From Pseudeuparius sepicola (lineage: Eukaryota > Arthropoda > Insecta > Coleoptera > Anthribidae): DNA of 64,000 nt. A model generated the notes under the pieces. It had not been told where the DNA came from, searched no databases, and saw only the letters and a program-made list of their open reading frames with translations. Position 1 is the first letter of the stretch. The number at the start of each line of letters is the position of its first letter. The translations under genes and the position numbers were made by a program. The stretch is from positions 17,039,401 to 17,103,400 of the forward strand of contig OY987299.1 in assembly GCA_963920635.1 (NCBI GenBank), given 5' to 3'. This document shows, piece after piece, positions 21,101 through 33,100 of the stretch.

Positions 21101-24100
21101 CACAGATCGGAGTCTTTGAGCTACGAGGGTCTCCCGAATATACCTTTTGAAGTTTTATATTATTTTAATATTAAAAATTCGCAATTCATAGTATATAATA
21201 ATATGGAAGTAATACAAAAACATAAAAAAGTAATCAGACAGCTTAGTTGATTGAATATTATATCGCCAAAACGTAAAATTGATCATATGAACATAATATG
21301 TGTAATTATTAAACTGGACCTGTAACAACAGCGTCAACCGTTCATCGATCGTCTGTTTTTCGCGCCATCTGATAAATAATAGCCACACTTTTGCATTCCC
21401 GCTGCATAATTTAAGGGTATTTTGCCTATGTTTTTTATTTACAACAAGACTGGATAATTACAATGTTTATTACCGTGTTTTCGTTCCGAGCATGTTCCGA
21501 AACCTATGCCAATCTTAACGAAGGTAAAATTCCGGCTCAAGAGACAAAATAGACGAATTTATGCCGGCATAAAGTTTGAAATTCAAAAAAAAATCTCGCC
21601 CATAACTTTTAAACTAGTGTCATTAGTATCTATGGATATTTTAAAAATACCCGTGTTTTTTGTAATCCTTTGAAATTCGCTACTTTTTCCAGCTAGTTGG
21701 AAATAAAAATACATTAAATGAAGTTACTTGGAACAGCATAAAAACCTTTGAATGTTGAATGTTATACGGGTGATTTCTGCTGATAAGTCTGGTATTTTTA
21801 CCAGTAGCAGAGCGTGGTACACCCCAGAGAAATATCTATTGACCATTAATAAAAATCAGTGATGTAATGTATCGAGATACATGTATCTAGATACTGTATC
21901 GAGATACATCTATCTAGATACTGTATCTAGATACTGTATCTAGATACTTTTTATGTACCTAGATACGTATCTAGATACAAACATCAGGATCTGCTTTAGT
22001 ATCTAGATCCTTGTGAAAGTATCTAGATACTAAGATACTAGATACATTTTTCTAGCCACGATGCCAAGGCGTGCCACGTGTCTATATTTAATTTTTAAAC
22101 CATTCCTATGGGCAAAAAATAATTTTAAGTTTATTGTAATTCAAATAGGATTGCTTTGTGCAATCGATGAGGCAAAAAATATGACATGGTTTTACCATCA
22201 TCTGCGCCAGTCGAGTGCCTCTTTAGTACAGAAGGACAAATTTTAACGCCAAGGCGTAACAGGCTCAGCGATGAAAACTTCGAAATATTGCTAATGTTAA
22301 AAAAACAATACAAATAATAAAATAAGGTGTAATTTAGTGATTTTTTTAAAATACGTACCTACGTAAAGCACCTACTCCGTGCTCACTTTGGAGTGACGTA
22401 CACGGTAAGCTACTAACCCACAACTTGTTTCAATTAGTGACAATCTAAACTTCAGATTCGTCTAAACAGTTCTCCTTTACCTACGCACACATTTGTTTCA
22501 TAAATAATATCTAAGTAGGTAAGTATATTGATTGCCTTATGAGGTCTAAAATTTTCTTAATTAACTGCACTGAGGAAAATAAAGTATTTTGCTAAGAAAA
22601 ATCTATTTGTTGTTAAAAGATTTCTGTTTACTACAGAAAGTCGAACTTGCTGCGCTTCCTGTGATCTAAATGTTTCCGGACATTTTTCATTCCAAACATA
22701 AGACCATAGTGTTGGGCAAGTAATCCAGTTGAAAAGTTTAAAAAAAGTTCTGTAGATATTTTTTTGTCTACTAAGAAAAATTGAAATATCTCAAAAACTA
22801 TTGACTTTTGCATAATGCATATTAGGATTAAATTTACTCCTTACCTCCTCCCCTATCATATCTCCAAAGGAATGTATCGAATTACCAATAACCCTGTATA
22901 TTGTAGTACCTACATTCTACATTACTCGATCGACAACATTACACGTGGAACGACAACTATCACAGGTTGACTCACAACTGAAAACTGAAGGGTAACGCAC
23001 GGAACAAATGCATAAGAAATACCCAAAAAGACAAAACGCATACGCAAAACCAAAAAGTAAATAAACTAAAGTCTATCCAAGTTACAGAGGCAGTGGATCA
23101 AAACATTGGCCACCACGTGACCTGTTCTCTTATTGGTCTGGCCGTCATAAAATGTCAAGTGTTTACGCGGCGAGCAGAATGCATGACCTGCATATTTTAG
23201 ATCGGATCGCGAGCAGTATATTCTGTAAATTTATTTTGCTACTTAATTTAAGGAAATTTATAAAGATCCCACGAAAGGTAAAAACACAATTTTTAGAACT
23301 TCTAAAAGAATTAGTTCAGAATTACAAGGCCACTGGGAATCTCATATTAGTCAGACCCTGTAAGTTTGTTTATATCTACTGCCGCTGTAACTTGGATAGA
23401 CTTTAGGTACCTATTTGTACCAGGAAGGTTCATATTTGTGGTTAATAGAGCTTGTTTTGCTACAAATAGTTTCCCTATTTGAGACAAGTAGAATTTCTTA
23501 GCAAAGCTTACCTTTTTGTTATAAATATAAATTTTGCAATAGCAAATAGGTTCATTCTTTTTTTAATTGCCTCAAATAGATATCTAATTGTGACAACAAA
23601 ATGATCTTAGCAAGATAGTTTTTGCTGTCGCAGCAAGTTTGACTTTCTATAGTAAACATAAATATTTTAACAACAAATAGATTTTTCTTAGCAAAATACT
23701 TTATTTGGTCCATTTTCCTCAGTGTAAATGCTATAAAATAGATCGCGCTCGTATACCAAGTGAGTTCATTTATATTTTACCAGGGTAGCTCGGGAACAGG
23801 CGCCTCGGCAATAAAATACGTGGCAAAACACTTTTTTGCCAATATTAAACCAAACCGCACCTGGTATTAGCAGTAAAAAGAGATGCAGGAGACAGAAACG
23901 ATAGATATTGACGATATTGTAGTAAAAACAAGTGACTGCATGTGCATGCTCGCCTAATAATACAATATCCCCAATACTTGCATTTGTTACTGTTCGCCGG
24001 CTGGCCCCTTGTGCAGCTTAATGCGGTGGACAGGCATACCATAATTTCACAGATCTTAGGATATACTTGCGTAAATGCTAATAATCGACATGGCTTTTTA

Positions 24101-27100
24101 GAGACCTTTTGACAATATTATATGGTGCATCAACCTTTACATTGTGTTTGACGACTGCCTTAAAAAACCTTAAAAGTAAAATATTATGTAGAATATGTAG
24201 GTATATTTTTGAAAACTCCGTGACGCTTTTATGTCCTATATTCTTCTTGTGACGCCAATTAGAGTTTTTTATACTGTTTCAAGTGACTTTAGAAATACTA
24301 TAAACTCGTGTATATTATATGGTGCCTCAACCTTTACATTGTGTTTGACGACTGCCTTAAAAAACCTTAAAAGTAAAATATTATGTAGAATATGTAGGTA
24401 TATTTTTGAAAACTCCGTGACGCTTTTATGTCCTATATTCTTCTTGTGACGCCAATTAGAGTTTTTTATACTGTTTCAAGTGACTTTAGAAATACTATAA
24501 ACTCGTGTATATTATATGGTGCATCAACCTTTACATTGTGTTTGACGACTGCCTTAAAAAACCTTAAAAGTAAAATATTATGTAGAATATGTAGGTATAT
24601 TTTTGAAAACTCCGTGACGCTTTTATGTCCTATATTCTTCTTGTGACGCCAATTAGAGTTTTTTATACTGTTTCAAGTGACTTTAGAAATACTATAAACT
24701 CGTGTATATTTATACAAAAACTGTACATTTCCGACACTTTTGCGGGGTATTTTCCTTTTATTTTTAAAGATTAGAGGGTTGCGGTTTCCGCAACAGTTTG
24801 CTACTTTTTTGTAAATTTAGAAGTTGGCGTCAGTAGAATCTGCATAGCTCTTTTAATTTTTGAGATACAGGGTGAAATTGAAAAGTATCTCTTTTGAGAC
24901 ACCCCCCGTATCTCAGTTTTTTCTAGCACCTTCCGTTTTTTAGTTATGAAGCAAACATATGTTTTTTTTTTAAATCGAACACCGTGTATGTTTTTATATA
25001 TTTATTAGGCATAATGTGGGCTTTCCAAAAATATATACTTATATACAATTATTTTCAAAAACATGCTCAGAATTTAAGATTTTCTAGAATAGGGTAGGTA
25101 CTTGACGAAATTTTACAAACTTGATAAAACAATTCCTGGACACTTGCCTAAGACCCTACGATTATTTAAAAAATATATATTTACGTAATTAGCAAGTTAT
25201 TAGACATTCTTTGAAATTTGGCGGGAAAGCACATATGACGTCACAAGTGTTTTATAATGGCAATTTGGCAACATAGCGATACCACTGAAGTGTTCTGAGA
25301 CATAACCTTTTTCGGCAGTGAAAGTTGCAACGAAAGTTGAAATTTCAAAATTCTAACGTCAAACTCTCAGACTTATGATTCCCCGTGAAACCACTTTTAG
25401 CGTTGATTGATTCCTTCTTCCATCGACGATTTTAGTCAAGAAGGTTTTTTTTTCGTAAATACTTATTCAATCGTTTTTCTGTAAATTTTTTTGGCTAGGT
25501 TGGGCCTAAAGTACGGAATTCGGGCTCAGTAGGTACTTCTAAGCACTATGGCGTCTTCATAAACGCGCCTTCAAGATGGTCCCTAGGCGGAGGTTCTCTC
25601 TTTATTGATAACTCATAATACTGTATTCTTGCTACAACGAGGGTACAAACCTTTGCAGTTTTATCCCATGGATTTCGGCAGACGCTAACAGCATCCAATT
25701 TCGGCAAATTACAGATTGTCCTTTCAGGGTCCATGTCCATATGATACCTTACCTTACACATCACAACACGATAACTAGGTCCGCAAACAATATATAATAG
25801 TTAATATCAATAACAAACTATAATAAATGGCACAGATATTATCTACTAATATTTTGATTTAGCGAGATACGGAATGCACACGGAATGACAGTTGGCATCA
25901 CGGGATGTCATTTGCCGATCAGAAAACCATACGTGTTAGATGACATGTGGATATATGAATAGGGTTAGATGCCTAGGTGGGCGGGTAACGTTGCCAAATA
26001 CGCGAATATTTCCCCCATTATTGGTACCTGAATATTTATAGTATGTTCCGTATACAGATATTTTAACTAAAGTGTTACGTGGCAGAGATGAAGGATATAG
26101 TTTCCAGCGTATGCAGCATAAACAGACACCATTTTGATATAGAGGAGTCAATATACGGAACATATTCGTAATAAAAAGTCTTTATGTGACAAAATTTGTG
26201 TGTGCAATTGCGTTAATTAAAGCTCAAAGGTTTCAATACATTAAGTAACAGATATTTATAGGCAAGCTGGAGATACTTGAATAGAAAACTGCAATTTGCC
26301 TTTGTTCCACGAATGATTGCAAACGGGCACCGGCAACGTTACAGTTCCATTTCTCCTGAGAGGCACAGAGTTGCCACGTTTGGCGTTCTGGACAATAGAA
26401 CGACGAAACTGAAGATTTCAGCCTGAACAAAATTGTGCAACTTTGTCTTTAATTATCATAAAAACTAAGGGTTAAAAGCCGTTGTTTCATTTATTACGTG
26501 TTATGTTGGTGCATCTACTGTAAACAGAGTACAATTTTAGAGCAATTAAAAATATTGTCAAGTACCCTATTTTCTTTTGTGTGCGATTAGTGGGTAATTT
26601 GTTCGGAACAAAAAGCAACATGTCAAAAACTTTGCGGGTTTGTCAATTTTTGATTGTGAATAAGATATTTTCGTTGTTTTGGTGTTATTTTTACTATACA
26701 GGGTGTTCCTTAATGACATGCTAATACTTAAGGGCACATTTTAAGAAAAAAAACTTCATATGAACGTATGTCGCAAACGTCCTAACTTTTGAGATACAGG
26801 GCGTTAAAGTTCATTTTTTTAAATTGAATTTTGGCTACATCTCCCGAAATAATCAAGCTGCTGAACTGAAATTTGGCACTGCTATTTGGGGGTGGAGAAT
26901 AAGCTGAAAATGTCAATTTCACCGTACCTCACAGAGGGCACCATTTGCGCTGTTTTTTGATCACGCTTTTACGCGTAACTTTTTTGAGGTTATCTTTTTG
27001 GTCCTGCAGGACCATCATTTTAGTGCATCTTTTCATTCTGCAAGAAAAAGGTACTCTTGTTTCATAACGATTAAATCAACCGTTTGCGTTGAAATTACCA

Positions 27101-30100
27101 AAACGTGCCCCAAAACACCTGTTGATTCCAATATTCGAAACATAAAATTTGCACCTACTGCTTTCAAATGTTACAGATCAACTGTACATTCAAAATGATG
27201 AAAAAAATGCCAAATGGGCATTGGTCAAAACACCATTGGTTTTCTTGAAATAGAGTGTCCAAATTTTGTCAAATTCAATCCTTTCCATTTTGAAAGCGAA
27301 TAATTTTTGGTGCATTGTTCATAGAGATTTTTTTCTCAGTTTAAATGGTACAGTTGATCTGTAACACTTGAAGGTGGTAGGTGAAAATTTTATGTTTCGA
27401 ATATTGAAGTCAACAGGTGTTTTGGAGAACGTTTTGGCAATCTCAAAGCAAACGGTTGATTTAATCGTTATGAAACAAGAGTACCTTTTTTTGCAGAATA
27501 CAAAAAATGCACTAAAATGATGGACCTGCAGGACCAAAAAGATAACCTCAAAAAAGTTACGCGTAAAAGCGTGATCAAAAAACAGCGCAAGTGGCGCCCT
27601 CTGTGAGATACGGTGAAATTGACATTTTCAGCTTATTCTCCATCCCCTGAAACATAGCAGTGCCAAATTTCAGTTCAGCAGCTTGATTATTTCGGGAGAT
27701 GTAGCCAAAATTCAATTTCAAAAAATTAACTTCAACGCCCTGTATCTCAAAAGTTAGAACGTTTACGACATACGTTCATATGAATTTTTTTCTTAAAATG
27801 GGCCCAAGAATAACCCTCTCAAGTATTAGCATGTTATTAAGGAACACCCTGTATATTTAATGTATTTCTTTACAATAATGGCGGTTTACGGAAATAATGA
27901 GAAATATGATATGTTGGTTTGTTTTATACAATCTAATGAAAATCCCAAGAAACTTCGGAATTATATAGGTATAACGTATTTTGGGCGCTATATGGAACTT
28001 ATGGGTTCTTTTTGTTCATATTACCTATATAATATCCTGGGAGAAGGCAACCCTTCCTAGGCATAACATTTGCCCGCCTTAAATCGAAGCGTCTTGGGGA
28101 TTTTCATTAGATTGTATAAAACAAACCAACATATCATACTTATCATTATTTCCGTAAACCGTTACTATTGTAAAGAAATAAATTATTAAATATATAGTAA
28201 AAATAACACCAAAACAATAAAAATATCTTATTAACAATCAAAAACTGACAAACCCGCAAAGTTTTTGACATGTTGTTTTTTGTTCCGAACAAATTAGCAA
28301 TAGCCTACTCTACTACCCACTAATCGCACAAAAAAGAAAATTGTAGAAAATCTTAAATTCTGTAATTCTGTGCTTATTTTTGAAAATAATTTTATATATT
28401 AGTAGGTATATATTTTTGGAAAGCCCACATTAAGCCTAATAAATATATAAAATAATATACAGAGTGTTCCATTAAAAAAAAAACATATTTATGTTTGCTT
28501 CATAACTAAAAAACGGAAGGTGCTACAAAAAAACTACGCCACTGGATTCTACGGAAAAAATTCTATAAGAACACCTTTTCACTTCTTCGATAAGTTTAAA
28601 GGTAACTGAGATATGGGGGGTGGCCTCAAAAGTGATACTTTTCAATTTAACCCTTTATCTCAAAAATCAAAAAGGCTATGCAAATTCTGATGACGACATC
28701 TTTAATTTTACAAGAAAGTAGCAAACTGTTGTGAAAACCGCAACCCTCTATCTTTAAAAATAAGGGAGATACCCCCAAAAGTGCCGAAAATGGGATTCCC
28801 TGTACATAACAAATAAAATATACATACCTACGTATCTATACTAAAACATATCAAACAGAAAATAATTTTCTTTAACTCATATTTCGCATTTTTTGTATAA
28901 AATCTAAAGAATTTACATTTTTAGGTATGAACAATCCTGTATGCAGCATTTTAAAATACCTGATTATTTTAGGGTTCAAAATGCGGCCAAATATATCCCC
29001 GGGTCGAACGTCTCTTTTGCGCGATATAGTTATATCATCTATACTTACTAAAATGTAGCTACATAATATCCAAAATGCGCTATTGCCACAAAAAGAAAGT
29101 CCTCGCGTGGAATTTGCCAAGCAGACTACTTTAAAATTACTCACGTAAATTCTCTTTAAACGAGGCACAAGGTGTTAATTTGAGTGCCAATTAACAATGC
29201 GTGCCATTGTAACATTACCTGCTGGTTTTCAGATCGGTAGCGGCTTTTATCTCGACCGTTTAGAAGTTTAGCATTACCAACGCGTTACTGTTTTAGGAAA
29301 CGCCATAATAAAAGGCTTTTAAGTAGTTATGGGAGGTTACATTTTCTAATGTGCTGTTAAATAATATAAAATGTCATCTATACAATAACTGGTGATTCGG
29401 AAAAATGAAGCTATGAATAAGGAACCCCAGGAAGGAGCAAATTTGGGCTTTACGCTGGACCGGTCTAGTCTCTGCATATGGCGGCATGCCGTTTCCGGTT
29501 TACAAAAGTACCTACCGATGGAATGTTATCCCCCTAACATTTTATTCTGGTAGTCACGGAATAGCCGCAGGCTGCACAGCTAACCATAATAGATCCCCAA
29601 AAAGTACTTATCGAAGAACTACACAAATATCTAATAGCACAAACCACCGTGACAACTGTCAAATATAAAAATATTTTGTCAAAATTCAGTCTCCATACAG
29701 GGCGATTTCCGTCTCACGTATTTTATAATCCCCATAGAGCTTTGGCTCCTTCCTGGGGTTCTTTATTCATTGAAATGAAGCATACGTTCTGTCAAAGAAA
29801 GTACTGTTGAATTTTCTTTAATCAAAAATGCTGTCAAAATACTGTAGTATTTTCCACGATACACAGAAAACGGTATGCCCGCACGCAGGTGCTGTGACGT
29901 CAACGGTGACGCTTATTCGACAAAATCATGGCTTACTTTTATTTTTAAACGGAAATTTGACTCGTTTCCTACTCCATTTCTCTGGTTTTATAGTGAGCTA
30001 GGCAACCACATATACACCAAAGTGTCTCCAGGTGCTTACATTCTATCTTTCGATTTAACTTGACGCGAAATTGATAACTGATGTATGTGAGTAAGACTAA

Positions 30101-33100
30101 TTTCAGGACTATTTTTTATAAATTGGCCGCGCTTTTGTTGAAGTGACGTAGATGCGCAGAAGAGTTTAATTTTCGTTCTCCTAGCTGGCATACCGTTATT
30201 TGTGTATCGTGGTATTTTCTTAGGTCCGATCCTTATAGTGTCCAAGAGCCGGCCGCATGATTTCAACTTTTTGGAATTATAGAATAAGATTTATATGTAA
30301 AATATAGAGAGTATATTTCTTTACTTGACGCGAGTAGGTTGCCTCAATTAATATAGTCCCGATTCCCTATCATTGTTATTTAAAGAAGTTGTGGTTAATT
30401 TTAATTTTTTTTTAATAAGGTAGAACCCGTCACACGAACATATTCACTAATTTTTCGCAAAAGTCTTTTGATAAATTCGAAAAGTGCCGTTCTAAAAATC
30501 GAAGAGGGTGGTAAATTTCTTAATTGGGTCTTGTACTTTCCTTCAGTACCGAAAGAAACCTCGAAAATCCGATATTTAACCAAATTTCCCGACTTCCGAT
30601 TTTCAAGTTTCGAGAAACGGGACGGGTGTAGAATTAGCGAAAATTGAAGCATCTGCACCTCACCTGAAGACTTCGAGGAAAGCTTTAAAGATTCCGACGA
30701 CAGAGCCCCGAGCCGAAATAACTTGGCTGTAGCTCGGCGAAAAAGGGAAATTATTTCTGACAGTTTTCGGACTTTGGCTGTTAGGTGACAGGAAATGCCG
30801 ACCAATCACGGGAAATAATTTACTTGAAAAAGTTTCGTTAAATATGTTGACCCGTTCTCCGGCCATCTCGCCCTACCTTCAGATCCTTGGAGATCTCCCT
30901 ATACCTACAATAGTATTTTTATTATACTTCTTTGAAAACACCTTATTTTCAACTGTTTTAGCAATAATGAAAGATGGAGTTTTTCGGGCTAGCGCACGGA
31001 AACAGCGCATGGAAAAACTTACCGTGCGCTGAATAAAAATACAGAATACCTATATGGCTTTAAAATAGAAATATACAGCAAAATAAACTAAATTTAAGAA
31101 ACTCTATATGCTCTCTGATATTTAACATATACCTATTTTGTATTTTAATTCGTAAGTGTTTCAATATTTAGATACATTTCTGTAATATTTTTGACGTTTT
31201 ATTCACCTTATCTGACAATAACTAATTTACAACAAAGCACCTTTGAAATAATTTGAGAGTAACCATGGAAACGCATCATACATACCAAACACTATATTGT
31301 CTGCATTGTTTATTTTTTGTCAATTAAATTTATTATAATATGCCGATAAAATGTTTTAAGTTTCCGTTTTCAAAAAAGTATAATAAAAAATATCGTTCAT
31401 TACACGTCCAGCAATAGATTTTTCCGTGCTTGCATGACGCGCGCACGGAAAAATCTCTATTTCCAGACTCGTAATGAAATATACTATTTCGGGGGTAATA
31501 AAAAAATATAACAAGTGGTGTGCGTATTATCGATAATACCTTTGTTAATTTTACGAATTATAATCCCAGGTGGTATTTTCAGCACTGAGATTATAATGAG
31601 ATAATAAATTAACGAAAGGTATTATCTGATTATTAGGCATACCGCACGAGTTGTATTTAGGAAGATAATTTAACAACTGCAAATTTAATTATTCGGTGTT
31701 TAAGGGTATATAATTTGTCAAGGCATATCGAAATATCGATCATAAATTATTGTGAAATGTTGCGGGATAAGTATTTAAATGTTACAATTTCTTTGTCCTA
31801 TACTTAACTATGTGAAAATGGGGCTCTAGGCTCTACTATATGAAAGTGCAAAATAATATCAAGGTTAGTTTATTAATATGTTCTTTATTTCTAATCATAC
31901 AAATTACCTACCTTCAACCTAGTGAAAAAGGCCCATCGGTATCGGTTTTTGTCTATATACGAAATCGCTAATAGCCAATGAGAAACAACCCCAGAAAGGA
32001 GCATGTTTGGGATTAACGCGCGTCAGGGATAGTTTATGGATAGGAATCCTTGATAATATTATAGCAAATTCTAATTTTAAATTTCCAATTATGAAGAAGT
32101 AGGTGCCTAAACGAACGCCTACGCCACTTTGGTGCTTGGCCTCTAATGCTAATTTAAATTACAAAATTACTTACCGATGGATTATTATCCTCAAACATTT
32201 CGTTTTGGCAGTTAGGGAAGGGCCACAAGCCTTTCAGCTAAGCATAATAACTGGAAAAGTATCGAAGCTCCACATACTGGCACCTATCACTGTGTCAGAT
32301 ATCAAAATTGGTTCCTACACAGGACGATTTTCGTCTTACTTATTTTATAATGTCCATAGAGCTTTGACTCCTTCCTGTGGTTCTTTATTTATTGCTAATA
32401 GCATTGAGTAAAGGATATACATATTCTAGAATGTATATCCTTTACTCAATGCTAATACTTAGTAGGTATTTCTAGACTTTTCGACACGTTTTTACCCAAT
32501 TTATAACAAAATTATGTGTCCGAAAATGTTCCGGTTTGATACAGGGATAATTTTCAGAAAATAACTAGTCACTTGCTTCTCTATCTTATTGAAACTTATT
32601 GTTTGTTGTTCATTACTAACATCTCGGGCACTGACTGCTTTTTTAGGTGCGTCGTGTACCAAAGTAGTTTAGAATAGAAAAAATATATATTTTATGAAAA
32701 TTTCCTGTATAAATTGAAAATTTTTGCTCAGATAATAATTAAATTTTCCAAAAAACGTCGGTTAAGAGTGATGAAGGGCTATTATTTATCAAACACTCTA
32801 TCGTATTTACTTTTAAAAAATTCCAACATATATTTAAAATTCCTCCCCTTATTATTTTAAGAAAAAATAGTATATTTCCTAACAAGTGCGGAAAGTGCCA
32901 TTTTTCCACACGCGATTGCAGTTGGCTGAACGACGCGTAGCGGAGTTGAGCCAAGAAATCGAGTGTGGAAAAGACACTTTCCGCAAGAGTTAGGAACACT
33001 ATTTTTTCTACAAGCGTGCGGAAAAGTAAGACACTTTTCCGCACGCATTTACTTTTCCGCACGCATTTTAGTTTAGAAAGTGTCACTTTTCCGCACTAGT

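Larger units (their letters stand above)
24715..28806. mobile_element. Large foldback element with three layers of insertions
   Basis: The outer arms are inverted copies: 24,720-25,095 plus 26,575-26,694 on the left against 28,180-28,806 on the right. Matching landmarks include GAGGGTTGCGGTTT, CTTCCGTTTTTTAGTTATGA, TGGGCTTTCCAAAAATATAT and GTGCGATTAGTGGGTA with their inverses. The right terminus is TACAGGG..TCCCATTTTCGG on the minus strand, related to the IS630-like element ending at 59,149. The left arm is split by the insertion 25,098-26,573, and the centre holds the TA-flanked element 26,697-27,853 and the palindrome 27,860-28,195. Confidence 0.8.

Noticed and set aside
24114..24710. CRISPR-like array
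   Set aside because: Three contiguous 197-bp units without spacers in a eukaryotic intron; it is a satellite.
26998..27537. Two similar short proteins on opposite strands
   Set aside because: They are the two arms of one palindrome read twice.
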